From Microvirga rosea (GTDB taxonomy: Bacteria; Pseudomonadota; Alphaproteobacteria; Rhizobiales; Beijerinckiaceae), in assembly GCF_020595095.1 (NCBI RefSeq), contig NZ_JAJDOP010000003.1:62001-126000 (forward strand): a DNA stretch of 64,000 nucleotides, read 5' to 3'. The position numbers and the translations under genes are program-made. The first letter of the stretch is position 1, and each line of letters opens with the position of its first letter. The notes beneath the pieces were generated by a model. That model worked only from the letters and a program-made list of their open reading frames with translations. It was not told the DNA's origin and did no database searches. Shown piece after piece: positions 52,675 to 61,578 of the stretch.

Positions 52675-53902
52675 GCTTCTTCTCTGCTCGCTGCTGACCA
52701 TTCTACCGGATTATCTCTACCGCCGCTACGGCCAAGGCAAACGGCTCGGCAAGGAGATCACGCTGTTCTCGGTCTGGTTCGAGTTGAGGTGGGGCATTAC
52801 CGCCTGCCTAATGCTCACCATTGGGCTGATCACGGTGATCTTCTACAATCACCCCTCTACAACGAACGCAACGGCTTTTTTCCGCACCATCCCGATCCTG
52901 CCGGAGACCAACGGGCGGGTCGCGCAGGTCTATGTCGATGGCGTGAGCGGCCCGGTCAAACAAGGCGCACCGATCTTCAGGCTCGACAATTCAAAACAGG
53001 AGGCAGCAGTGGAGACGGCCCGCCGCAAGATCGTCGAGAGCGAAGCGGCGATGACGGTTGCACAAGCGGACATCGTGGGTGCGGAAGGGCGGATCATCGA
53101 GGCGAAGAGTGCCTACCAGCAGGCAGTGGACGAACTGGAGACCAAGCAAGAGATCTACAGGCGCAATCCCGGCGCCGTTGCCACGCGAGACATCGAGAAG
53201 CTCCAAGTCGCCGTTCAGGGGCGTCAGGGCAGTATCAATGCCGCCATGGCCGCAAAGGCGCAGGCGGAAGCACGCCTCTCTATTCTTTTGCCCGCCGAGA
53301 AGGCCAGTGCAGAGGCTGAAATGGCGCAAGCGCAGGTGGAGCTCGACAAGACCGTTGTAAAAGCGGGTATCGATGGCCGGGTGGAGCAGTTCACCTTGCG
53401 TGTGGGCGATATCGTCAACCCGCTCATGCGTCCGGCCGGCGTGCTGATCCCGGATGGTGCCGGAAGGGGACGACTGCAAGCCGGGTTCGCGCAGGTCGAG
53501 GCACAGGTGATGAAGATTGGAATGGCGGCCGAGGTGACGTGCGCATCAAAACCATGGACGGTGATCCCGATGGTGGTGACAGGAGTGCAGGATTTCATCG
53601 CCGCCGGCCAGATCCGAAGCGGCGAGCAGCTGATCGACCCGCAGCAGGTGGCCCGGCCGGGTACAATCCTGGTTTTCATGGAGCCGCTCTACGAGGGTGG
53701 GCTCGACGGGGTCACTCCGGGTAGCAGTTGCATTGCCAACGCGTACTCCAGCAACCATGATTTGATCGCCTCGGGTCAGGTTGGCAATCTCAAGGGGATC
53801 ATCCTTCATGGAGTGGACGCTGTCGGGCTCGTGCATGCCATGATCCTGCGCATCCAGGCGCTGATGTATCCCATACAGACCTTGGTGCTGGGGGCGCATT
53901 GA
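52667..53902 (+). CDS. HlyD-family secretion protein (membrane-fusion type)
   Basis: A 411-residue protein with a membrane helix at about 43-63 (ITACLMLTIGLITVIFY), then the lipoyl half-motif VAQVYVDGVSGPVKQGAPIFRLD, a coiled-coil hairpin of about 130 residues, and the barrel segment KAGIDGRVEQFTLRVGDIVNPL. It resembles the YiaV/YibH-like group. No outer-membrane channel or ATPase is next to it. It ends the operon that begins with pta; a link to the exported product of fermentation or to envelope integrity is only a guess. Confidence 0.82.
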   Translation: MLELLLCSLLTILPDYLYRRYGQGKRLGKEITLFSVWFELRWGITACLMLTIGLITVIFYNHPSTTNATAFFRTIPILPETNGRVAQVYVDGVSGPVKQGAPIFRLDNSKQEAAVETARRKIVESEAAMTVAQADIVGAEGRIIEAKSAYQQAVDELETKQEIYRRNPGAVATRDIEKLQVAVQGRQGSINAAMAAKAQAEARLSILLPAEKASAEAEMAQAQVELDKTVVKAGIDGRVEQFTLRVGDIVNPLMRPAGVLIPDGAGRGRLQAGFAQVEAQVMKIGMAAEVTCASKPWTVIPMVVTGVQDFIAAGQIRSGEQLIDPQQVARPGTILVFMEPLYEGGLDGVTPGSSCIANAYSSNHDLIASGQVGNLKGIILHGVDAVGLVHAMILRIQALMYPIQTLVLGAH

Positions 53903-54068
53903 AAGAGCTGCCGCAACCAATGGGACGAGATGAATCGACACAGTCAGCAGCTGTCAGGGAACGGGCACGGATTCTTTCGCATTATCGGTCGAACGACGGT
54001 GCATAACCGCTCGACATGAGACCTTGGCGCTTCCGATCAGGCTTTCGGGCGGGATGTAGACGCCATCT

Positions 54069-54494
54069 TCACCGCGAACACTGCCGGTATTCGGTTCCGA
54101 CAGTATCCTGGTCGTTGAAATAGCGTCTGAGCGAACCTCCTGGCTGTGGCGCCATGAGCACTCGCACCTGCTCGCTAGCAACGGCGTTGGCGCAGCTGAG
54201 AAGGAGCAACTGCCGGTCTCCACTAGGCTGGACCGATTTTATGCGGCACGAGGCTTGGGGTGTTCTCAGGCGGTTGCCGGAGATGACGAATGCGGGCGCA
54301 AAGATGTTGATCGGTCGCTTGAACGATGTGCCCGACCCTGCTGTTGAGTAGATTTCGGCGCAGTCGGGGCCTCCGGCAAGCCAAGCGCCTTGGTAGGGTG
54401 TGAGGCTTGCCTGCGCGATCGCTTCTTCCATTCCTGTGGGTGGCACCAGTATTAGACCAAGAGCAGCGGTTCCGATGAATCGCGCAATCCGCAT
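54069..54494 (-). CDS. Secreted small protein, unknown function
   Basis: A 141-residue protein with a signal peptide (GTAALGLILVPPTG, cleavage near AIAQA). The mature part has four Cys (DCAEIY, ASCRIKSV, LSCANAV, RQCSR), probably two disulfides, and a FAPAFVISGNRLRTP strand pattern that suggests a small beta protein. GGGAGG is five bases from the ATG. It is controlled by island promoter element 9. It resembles the lipoprotein at 43835 in general style but not in sequence. Confidence 0.75.
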   Translation of the reverse strand: MRIARFIGTAALGLILVPPTGMEEAIAQASLTPYQGAWLAGGPDCAEIYSTAGSGTSFKRPINIFAPAFVISGNRLRTPQASCRIKSVQPSGDRQLLLLSCANAVASEQVRVLMAPQPGGSLRRYFNDQDTVGTEYRQCSR

Positions 54495-54566
54495 CGTATC
54501 CTCCCCAGGGACGTTGCGCTTGACCTGATCACGCCGTCATCGGAGATCGTTAGCGCCGATGATGGC

Positions 54567-54626
54567 ACTCTAGGTCAGTGAGAGTACGACGCTTGACCGG
54601 ATGGGACATCGCCTTGACAGTTTTAC
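54567..54626 (-). promoter_or_regulatory. Island promoter element 9 (for the secreted protein at 54069)
   Basis: On the minus strand: AAACTGTCAAGG, TGTCCC and GGTCAAGCG (ending 54590), spacing 11 and 10 bp, then 17 bp to TAGAGT at 54572-54567. A lone extra GGTCAAGCG half-site lies closer to the gene on the same strand (about 54518-54526). The rest of the gap to 54785 holds nothing recognisable. Confidence 0.77.
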
Positions 54627-54785
54627 CCATCGAACTCGGCGCAGGTCTGGACATCCTCTATCGCGCTGCAGCTTTGTCCGGCGGATCGGCTGCCTGTGCC
54701 CGGCCGGTGACAATCGCCGCGCATCCAAGCAGAGTTCAGACAGACTCCATGGTGCAAGCGTCATGGAGAGGCCTAGCGGCGTCGT

Positions 54786-56354
54786 TCAGCTCAGAAGAAC
54801 CTGAACGGCGATGATTTTGACGATGGTCATGCTCGGAAAGCAGATCGCATAGCCGATATCCGTTCGCTCGGTCGGAGCCAAGCGCCCTGCGGCAACGACA
54901 ATCGCGGGATTGCCCGTCGAGCCGGCGCAGACCCCAAGCAGATCATCGAAGGGGATGCGCAACAGATATCCTGCGACCAGCACAATCAGCACCAGGGTGA
55001 ACAGCACAGCGGCACCCCCAAGCAGGATCTGGATGCCGTTGGTGGCCACAGTCTGGACGAAGGGGGTGCCCGCGCCGATGGCGACGGAGCCTATGAACAC
55101 CGACAGGCCGAGATTGCGCAGAACCAGATTGGCGACCACGGGAATCTTCCAGCCGAGCGGACCGGTACGTCCAAGCCAGCCAAGGACAAGCGCCATCATG
55201 AGCGGTCCGCCTGCAACACCAAGGCTGAAGGTGCCACCGCCCGGTAAGGGAACCGGGATCATTCCGAGCAGGAGACCCAGTGCAATTCCCACGCCTATGG
55301 AAACGAACGAGAGTTCGGCGTTGCCCTTGATGCTGTCGCCGAAGTGCCGTTGAACGTCGGCCTTTCGATCCGAGGGTACAGCCGCCACGAGCACGTCGCC
55401 AAACTCGATTGTGAGATCGGACGATGCGACGAGGTCGGCGTCGCCGCGGCGGATGTGCGAAATCAGAACAGGAAAGTCGGGAAGCGGGAGTTCGCCGATA
55501 GTTCTGCCGACGAAGGTTCCTTTTGAAACGTACACGCGAACCGCGTCGTAATTGGCACGGTCGCGGCTTATGCGGCCCGGGTCCTCACGCCCCATGACCG
55601 CCTTTGCCTGTTCGATGCTTGTAGGACTGCCGACCAGCAGCAATCCATCTCCTTCATGGAGCCTCATTTCGGGAACAGGTGGCGCGTTGACATGATGCTG
55701 GCGGACGGCGACGATCTTGGTGTCGGATGGCAGAATCGCGGAAAGATCTGCGACCGTCCGGTTCTCGCATTTGGTCTCAAGGGTCAGTTCGGCGATCCGA
55801 ACATTCTGCGATGGCGCCTTGAAGGTCGGCTTGACCCAAGCAGTCATGATGGTCATCAGGACAATCGGCCCGACAACCCCGAAGGGATAGGAGACTGAGT
55901 AGCCGATTGCCGGGTCCTGATTTCCTGCTGCCACCAAGGCGGCCTGGAGGGTCGGCGTGCTCGTGCCCGAGCCTGCGAACAATCCGGCCGCCGTGGCCAG
56001 CGAAATGCCGAGCGGTTGGGCAAGCGACACTGCCACGAGGAGCGAGGCGATCACAGCAACCGCGGCGAGGGCGATGTACTTAAGGCCGGGTCCCTTCAGG
56101 CTTGTGAAGAACTGCGGCCCGTACTGGATACCGACGCCGTAGACGAACATGACCAGTCCTAACGTCCCGACCAATCCAGGGGGCGCTGCCTTGGGTGCGA
56201 TGGCTCCGATGAGAAGACCGGTAAACAAAACAGCGCCTGCGCCGAACGAGACGCCTGCAATCGAGATCTGTCCAATCGCATAGCCGGTGGCAATGGCGAG
56301 AAACAGCGCCAGCAAGGGAGACGATTCAAGCAATGTACGAACCATGTCGAGCAT
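54786..56354 (-). CDS. AspT-like exchanger (aspartate:alanine exchanger family) with TrkA-C domains
   Basis: A 522-residue inner-membrane protein of the AAE family: two sets of about five helices flank two central TrkA-C (RCK_C) domains (about 210-365). The second set opens with the conserved FVSIGVGIALGLLLGMIPVPLPGG and contains LGVCAGSTGNPA. Characterised AspT swaps aspartate for alanine; other members probably carry dicarboxylates. No aspartate decarboxylase gene is adjacent. It is the third gene after pflB and pflA, so it may move a fermentation acid such as succinate or formate-related products (inference). Confidence 0.85.
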   Translation of the reverse strand: MLDMVRTLLESSPLLALFLAIATGYAIGQISIAGVSFGAGAVLFTGLLIGAIAPKAAPPGLVGTLGLVMFVYGVGIQYGPQFFTSLKGPGLKYIALAAVAVIASLLVAVSLAQPLGISLATAAGLFAGSGTSTPTLQAALVAAGNQDPAIGYSVSYPFGVVGPIVLMTIMTAWVKPTFKAPSQNVRIAELTLETKCENRTVADLSAILPSDTKIVAVRQHHVNAPPVPEMRLHEGDGLLLVGSPTSIEQAKAVMGREDPGRISRDRANYDAVRVYVSKGTFVGRTIGELPLPDFPVLISHIRRGDADLVASSDLTIEFGDVLVAAVPSDRKADVQRHFGDSIKGNAELSFVSIGVGIALGLLLGMIPVPLPGGGTFSLGVAGGPLMMALVLGWLGRTGPLGWKIPVVANLVLRNLGLSVFIGSVAIGAGTPFVQTVATNGIQILLGGAAVLFTLVLIVLVAGYLLRIPFDDLLGVCAGSTGNPAIVVAAGRLAPTERTDIGYAICFPSMTIVKIIAVQVLLS

Positions 56355-56363
56355 TGGATTCCC

Positions 56364-57182
56364 TCATCTTGCGCGGCAGCCGGCTTCCCGAAACTGCCCG
56401 ATCACCCGCGCCACCATGTCGGAGGATGGGCTGGGGGTATCTGACAGTTGGTAGTCGAGGCCCATCGCCTTCCACTTGAACGTGCCCATCTGATGGAACG
56501 GGAGAACTTCGACCCATTCCACGTTTTTCATAGGTGCGACGAAACGTGCGATGCCCTCAACATTGGAGGGATCGTCGGTCAGGCCGGGGACCAGCACAAA
56601 CCGCACCCAGACCGGTTTGTCGAGAGCCGCCAACCGTTCAGCAAATTGAAGGCTCGGCGCTACTTCCTGGCCGACGGCCCGGCGGTAGGTCGCCGGATCC
56701 CAGGATTTGATGTCGAGCAGCACGAGGTCGACCTGGCGCAGATACTCGTCATCCGCTCGCGCCCCGAGAAACCCGGACGTGTCCAATGCCGTGTGAAGGC
56801 CCATTTCCTTCGCTGCTGCGAAGAGTCGCTTCGTGAAGTGCACTTGGACGAGGGGTTCGCCTCCTGAGATGGTCAGACCCCCGTCCATGGCACGCAATGG
56901 CGCAGCATAGGCTTCAAGCGCAGTCCTGGCGCGTTCGAAGGGAATGCGAGTTCCGTCCTTGAGATGCCAGGTGTCTGGATTGTGGCAGTACAGGCAGCGC
57001 AACAAGCATCCGCTCATGAACACAACGACCCGGATGCCGGGCCCATCGAGAGTGGATCCGGTCTCGTACGAGTGGATCCATCCAATATCGCCTCTCGGGT
57101 CGTTAAACTCAGCCGTCTCCGGAGCGTCCGGCGATTGAGCCACCCGCAGGTCGTATCGGCTCTTGGCCCAGGGTTCGTCGGC
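56364..57182 (-). CDS. pflA: Pyruvate formate-lyase-activating enzyme (radical SAM)
   Basis: About 272 residues. The radical SAM cluster motif CLLRCLYC (Cys 59, 63 and 66 from this start) is followed by HNPDTW, and GGEP and a GPGIRVVVFMSGC segment are present, as in PflA. It uses S-adenosylmethionine and a [4Fe-4S] cluster to make the glycyl radical on PflB. The start codon is uncertain: ATG 57182 is used; ATG 57203 overlaps pflB by 14 bases. It works only at low oxygen. Confidence 0.92.
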   Translation of the reverse strand, partial: ADEPWAKSRYDLRVAQSPDAPETAEFNDPRGDIGWIHSYETGSTLDGPGIRVVVFMSGCLLRCLYCHNPDTWHLKDGTRIPFERARTALEAYAAPLRAMDGGLTISGGEPLVQVHFTKRLFAAAKEMGLHTALDTSGFLGARADDEYLRQVDLVLLDIKSWDPATYRRAVGQEVAPSLQFAERLAALDKPVWVRFVLVPGLTDDPSNVEGIARFVAPMKNVEWVEVLPFHQMGTFKWKAMGLDYQLSDTPSPSSDMVARVIGQFREAGCRAR

Positions 57183-57189
57183 CATGACT

Positions 57190-59502
57190 TCAGGAGTCCC
57201 CATGGAACGTTCGGCTGATGACGTCCATTTGCTGTTCGCGTGTGAGGCGGACGAAGTTGACCGCGTAGCCTGAAACCCGGATCGTCAACTGTGGATACTT
57301 GTCCGGGTGCTCCATCGCATCCAGCAGGGTGTCTCGGTTGAGGACATTGAGATTCATATGGAACCCGCCCTGACCGCAATAGGTATCGAGCACCTTTACC
57401 GCCTGTTTGACCTTTTCGCCCTGGTCCAGGCGATTGAGGCTCGGGGTGACCGACACGGTGTAGCTTATGCCATCCTGTGCGTCCGCATAGGGAAGCTTCG
57501 CCACCGACAGGCACGAAGCGAGCCATCCGTGGCTGTCGCGACCGTGCATCGGATTGGCGCCCGGAGCAAACGGCTCACCGGCCCTGCGACCATCCGGTGT
57601 ATTACCGGTGTGTTTACCATAGACGACATTGCTTGTGATGGTCAGCACCGACTGCGTGTGAACGGCATTGCGGTAAGTCGGATGCTTCCTGATCTTGCGC
57701 ATGAAGGTCGAGACCAGATCTGCCGCGATGCTGTCTACACGGTCGTCGTTGTTGCCGTATTTCGGGAAGTCGCCCGTAATCTCGAAGTCGACGATCAGTC
57801 CGTCGTCGCGTCGGACGGGTCTGACCTCGGCATGCTTGATGGCCGAAAGGCTGTCAGCCACCACAGACAGGCCGGCGATGCCGAAAGCCATCGTTCGCAG
57901 GATCTGCTGGTCGTGCAGCGCCATCTCCAGGCGCTCGTAATAGTACTTATCATGCATGTAATGAATGCAATTCATGGCGTGGACGTAGGTTCTCGCCAGC
58001 CATTCCATCATGGTGTCGAACTTCGCCATGACATCCGCGTACTCGAGCACATCACTCAGGACAGGTGACGCCGCCGGCCCAATTTGCTGGCCGCTGACTT
58101 CGTCCCGCCCGCCATTGATGGCGTAGAGCAGGCACTTGGCGAGGTTCACTCGCGCGCCGAAGAATTGCATCTGGTTGCCGATGCGCATCGCCGAGACGCA
58201 GCAGGCGATGCCGTAATCGTCCCCCCAATACGGGCGCATCAGATCGTCATTCTCATACTGGAGGGACGATGTCTCCGCGGAAACCTTGATGCAATAGCGC
58301 TTGAACGGATCCGGGAGCTGCTTTGACCAGAGCACCGTCATATTGGGCTCCGGCGCGGGACCGAGGTTGGTCAGCGTGTGCAGCATCCTGAAGCTTGTCC
58401 GCGTCACCAAAGGACGTCCGTTCAGATCCATGCCCCCGACGCATTCGGTGGCCCAATAGGGGTCGCCCGAGAACAGGGCATCGTAGTCGGGTGTTCGCAA
58501 GAAGCGGACGATGCGTAGCTTCTGAACCAACTGGTCGATGAGTTCCTGAGCGCCTCCCTCATCAAGCATGCCGTTCTTCATGTCGCGCTCGATATAGATG
58601 TCGAGGAAGGACGAGATGCGGCCGATAGACATGGCTGCACCGTTGGCCTCCTTGATGGCTCCGAGATAACCGAAATAGGTCCATTGCACGGCTTCGCGCG
58701 CGTTGTTGGCGGGACGCGTGATGTCGAACCCGTAGTTTCCAGCCATCACCGCCAGGTCAGCCAGCGCCCGCATCTGCTCCGCCAGTTCCTCACGCTCCCG
58801 GATGACATCGTCGGTCGGCCACTTGGCGTCGAGGAGCGCCCGCTCGGCGCGCTTTGCCGCCAGCAATTTGTCCGTACCGTATAGGGCCACTCGGCGGTAG
58901 TCGCCGATGATCCGACCGCGTCCGTAGGAGTCGGGAAGGCCCGTGATGATGTGGCTCCGTCGGCAGGCCATGATTTCGGGCGTATAGGCATCGAAGACTC
59001 CGTCATTGTGGGTCTTCCGATACTTGGTGAAGATGTCGTGCACGATGGGGTCAGGCTCGAACCCCGCGGCCATCAGCCCTGCTTCAACCATGCGCAATCC
59101 GCCATATGGCATGATCGCTCGTCGGAACGGCGCGTCGGTCTGCAACCCGACGATCACCTCGTTGTCGCGGTCGATGTAGCCGGGCTCATGGGATGTCATC
59201 GAGGAGGGCGTTTTGGCATCGACGTCGAGGACACCCTTGCGGATCTCCTCCTGGAAGTAAGGTTGCAGCTTGGCCCATACCGCTTTCGTCCGTTCGCTCG
59301 GTGCGACCAGGAACCCCTCGTCGCCGTCGTAGGACGTGACGTTGCGCTGAATGAAGTCGCGAACGTCGATGGTTTGCTGCCATCGTCCGGGCGCGAAGCC
59401 GGACCATTCGTCAGCCCGGTCCGACGCTTCAGTGACGGGAGCAGTTCCCGCATCCGATGCGGCTTTCGCGGAACTCCAGCTGGCTACGGCTTCCTCTGAC
59501 AT
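57190..59502 (-). CDS. pflB: Formate acetyltransferase (pyruvate formate-lyase)
   Basis: A 770-residue glycyl-radical enzyme. The catalytic cysteines are adjacent in GIACCVSAM (C434, C435) and the radical glycine is in RVSGYAVNF (G745). Length and spacing match the family (about 760). It converts pyruvate and CoA to acetyl-CoA and formate in the cytoplasm without oxygen. The first 35 residues are an unusual Ala/Ser/Glu-rich extension. It is the first gene of pflB-pflA-aspT, driven by island promoter element 10. Confidence 0.95.
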   Translation of the reverse strand: MSEEAVASWSSAKAASDAGTAPVTEASDRADEWSGFAPGRWQQTIDVRDFIQRNVTSYDGDEGFLVAPSERTKAVWAKLQPYFQEEIRKGVLDVDAKTPSSMTSHEPGYIDRDNEVIVGLQTDAPFRRAIMPYGGLRMVEAGLMAAGFEPDPIVHDIFTKYRKTHNDGVFDAYTPEIMACRRSHIITGLPDSYGRGRIIGDYRRVALYGTDKLLAAKRAERALLDAKWPTDDVIREREELAEQMRALADLAVMAGNYGFDITRPANNAREAVQWTYFGYLGAIKEANGAAMSIGRISSFLDIYIERDMKNGMLDEGGAQELIDQLVQKLRIVRFLRTPDYDALFSGDPYWATECVGGMDLNGRPLVTRTSFRMLHTLTNLGPAPEPNMTVLWSKQLPDPFKRYCIKVSAETSSLQYENDDLMRPYWGDDYGIACCVSAMRIGNQMQFFGARVNLAKCLLYAINGGRDEVSGQQIGPAASPVLSDVLEYADVMAKFDTMMEWLARTYVHAMNCIHYMHDKYYYERLEMALHDQQILRTMAFGIAGLSVVADSLSAIKHAEVRPVRRDDGLIVDFEITGDFPKYGNNDDRVDSIAADLVSTFMRKIRKHPTYRNAVHTQSVLTITSNVVYGKHTGNTPDGRRAGEPFAPGANPMHGRDSHGWLASCLSVAKLPYADAQDGISYTVSVTPSLNRLDQGEKVKQAVKVLDTYCGQGGFHMNLNVLNRDTLLDAMEHPDKYPQLTIRVSGYAVNFVRLTREQQMDVISRTFHGDS

Positions 59503-59541
59503 GACAGGTTCCTCCCGCCCTTGATCGTTCAGGGAAGAAAC

Positions 59542-59601
59542 AACCTAGTCCAATCGGTGCGCAGTGCTTGACCGGCGGGGACAATCCCTTGACAGTTTGA
59601 G
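59542..59601 (-). promoter_or_regulatory. Island promoter element 10 (for pflB-pflA-aspT)
   Basis: On the minus strand: CTCAAACTGTCAAGG, TGTCCC and GGTCAAGCA (ending 59565), spacing 11 and 10 bp, then 17 bp to TAGGTT at 59547-59542. It is the closest to consensus of the set. Element 11 lies 120 bp away facing the other way. Confidence 0.8.
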
Positions 59602-59721
59602 CTATCCGGTCACGCCGGCCTGTCACTCGGCAATCAGCTTTGGCGCCTGCGTCGCGGTCGTGACCCGTTTGGATTTGCTGCGAGCATCCAGGCAGGAAGT
59701 CTGCCAGACCCATTGCCGCGC

Positions 59722-59781
59722 CCCAAAGTGTCAAGAGGTTGTCCCCGTCTATCAAGCAGGGGGAGGAGACAGGGGTAAGTT
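59722..59781 (+). promoter_or_regulatory. Island promoter element 11 (for the L-serine dehydratase)
   Basis: CCCAAAGTGTCAAG, TGTCCC (59740) and TATCAAGCA (59750-59758), spacing 11 and 10 bp, then 17 bp to TAAGTT at 59776-59781. The gene starts 113 bp beyond. Confidence 0.77.
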
Positions 59782-59894
59782 CAGGTTGTGGAGAGATGAG
59801 ATCGCAGGACGACGGCCTTGCTTCCACACCAGAACAGGGGCGGAACCACCTGCGATGCACACGCCGGCTCCGCCGTGGCCAGGAGGATGCGCCG

Positions 59895-61538
59895 ATGACA
59901 AATCCGATCGTGGACGAAACCCTCGAATCCTTTCCCGACATCCCGGAAGCACCGAGCGATATGAGCCGACGGACATTCTTCGTGCGCCATGCGGCCATTG
60001 GCGCGGCGGCGGTGATGACAGGCACCACGTGGTCTCCGGAGGTTCGCGCGCAGCAGGCCGCGACGGAGGCTGCGGCGCAGCAGAAAGCGAAGGCCGCTGC
60101 AGGAGGCGAAGCCGGTCTCAAGATGAGTTCGGCCCTGTCGCCCGATCTCGATGTCGTCAAGGCGTCGAAGGGCCCGGTCATGACCGTTGCGGACGAGTTC
60201 TACAAGGTCGGCCCCGGCCCCTCGAGTTCGCACACCATCGGGCCGATGCGCATCACCTATGATTTCTACCAACGCTGCGCGAAGCTGCCTGCGGAGCAGT
60301 TGGCCCAGGCGACGGGTTTGAAGGTCCACCTCTTCGGCAGCCTCAGCGCGACGGGGAAGGGCCACGGCACGGAACGCGCCGCTCTCGCCGGCCTTGTCGG
60401 CAAGGAGCCGGCGACGGTGGATCCGCGGTTTCTCGACGAGATGATCGCAAAGCCGGAGCAGACCTATCCGGTTAAGCTGGGCAACAAGACGTTCAATCTC
60501 TCGCTTGCCGATATCGTGTACGATGCACCGAAGGGTGATTTCCCGCATCCCAACACCATGACGGCCCGCCTCATGTCCGGTGACAAGGTCCTTTATGAGC
60601 AGGAATACTATTCCGTCGGCGGTGGGTTCATCGAATGGAAGGGCTATGAACCTCCCAAGAAGGGGAGCCCGAAATATCCCTACGCGACGATGAAGGAGCT
60701 TCGTCAGCACGCGGAGAGCAACAACCTTTCGATTGCCGATGTGGTGATGGCGAACGAGATCGCGGTGTCGGGGAAGAGCGAGGAGCAGATCAACGCGTTC
60801 CTGGACAAGATCGCCAATGCGATGATCGCCACGGTCAAGACGGGCCTTTCCTACAAGGACGATGTCCTGCCTGGGCCGATCAAGCTCCATTCGAAGGCCG
60901 CCACGGTCTATGAGCGCGCCAACGACGACGCCTATATGAGCGATCGCGCGATCGGATTGGTGGCGGCCTTCGCCCTCGCGGCGTCCGAGGAGAATGCCCG
61001 CGGGCATCTCGTCATCACCGCGCCGACGGGCGGCTCGGCGGGGGTGATGCCGGCCGTGGTCTATGCGCTGACGCAGAGTCCCCGCGCGGTGCCGATGGAC
61101 AAGATCCGGCAGGGACTGCTGGCCGGACTGGCCGTCGGCTATCTGTGCAAGCACAATGCGACGTTGGCCGCGGCGGAAGGCGGATGCCAGGCCGAGATCG
61201 GCGTTGCCTCCGGGATGGCCGCCGCGCTGATCACGCAGGTCCTGAACCAGCCGCCTCACGTCGTCGAGAACGCGGCGGAGTCGGCGCTCGAGCATCATCT
61301 CGGCATGACCTGCGATCCCGTCGCGGGCTATGTGCAGGTTCCCTGCATCGAGCGCTGCGCCTTCGGCGCGGTGAAGGCCTGGGCGGCCGCCATGATCGCC
61401 ACCAACGAGATCGCAAGCCGCCATCGGGTCGATCTCGACACGACGATCCAGACGCTGTCCGACACCGCCAAGGACATGAATCCGAAATACAAGGAGACGA
61501 GCGAGGCTGGTCTCGCGCAGAACCTCGTCCTCTGCTGA
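59895..61538 (+). CDS. L-serine ammonia-lyase (iron-sulfur type) with a Tat signal peptide
   Basis: A 547-residue single-chain L-serine dehydratase. Near residue 110 is VGPGPSSSHTIGPMR, the start of the beta domain; the alpha domain has ITAPTGGSAGVMPAVVYAL and the cluster cysteines GGCQAEIG and MTCDPVAGYVQVPCIERC. It would turn L-serine into pyruvate and ammonia. Unusually, residues 23-53 form a twin-arginine signal (SRRTFF, hydrophobic AAIGAAAVMTG, cleavage near VRA-QQ), which implies export of the folded Fe-S enzyme to the periplasm. The ATG at 59895 follows GGAGG; the frame to 59739 crosses the promoter. Divergent from pflB; both give pyruvate-linked metabolism. Confidence 0.9.
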   Translation: MTNPIVDETLESFPDIPEAPSDMSRRTFFVRHAAIGAAAVMTGTTWSPEVRAQQAATEAAAQQKAKAAAGGEAGLKMSSALSPDLDVVKASKGPVMTVADEFYKVGPGPSSSHTIGPMRITYDFYQRCAKLPAEQLAQATGLKVHLFGSLSATGKGHGTERAALAGLVGKEPATVDPRFLDEMIAKPEQTYPVKLGNKTFNLSLADIVYDAPKGDFPHPNTMTARLMSGDKVLYEQEYYSVGGGFIEWKGYEPPKKGSPKYPYATMKELRQHAESNNLSIADVVMANEIAVSGKSEEQINAFLDKIANAMIATVKTGLSYKDDVLPGPIKLHSKAATVYERANDDAYMSDRAIGLVAAFALAASEENARGHLVITAPTGGSAGVMPAVVYALTQSPRAVPMDKIRQGLLAGLAVGYLCKHNATLAAAEGGCQAEIGVASGMAAALITQVLNQPPHVVENAAESALEHHLGMTCDPVAGYVQVPCIERCAFGAVKAWAAAMIATNEIASRHRVDLDTTIQTLSDTAKDMNPKYKETSEAGLAQNLVLC

Positions 61539-61578
61539 TCGCCACGCAGCGAGCGGAAGGCCCGCCGGCGCTTTGAGG

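Noticed and set aside
59781..61424. 547-residue frame antisense to the serine dehydratase
   Set aside because: It is rich in Arg, Gly and His as expected for the antisense of GC-rich DNA; the plus strand has a clear enzyme.
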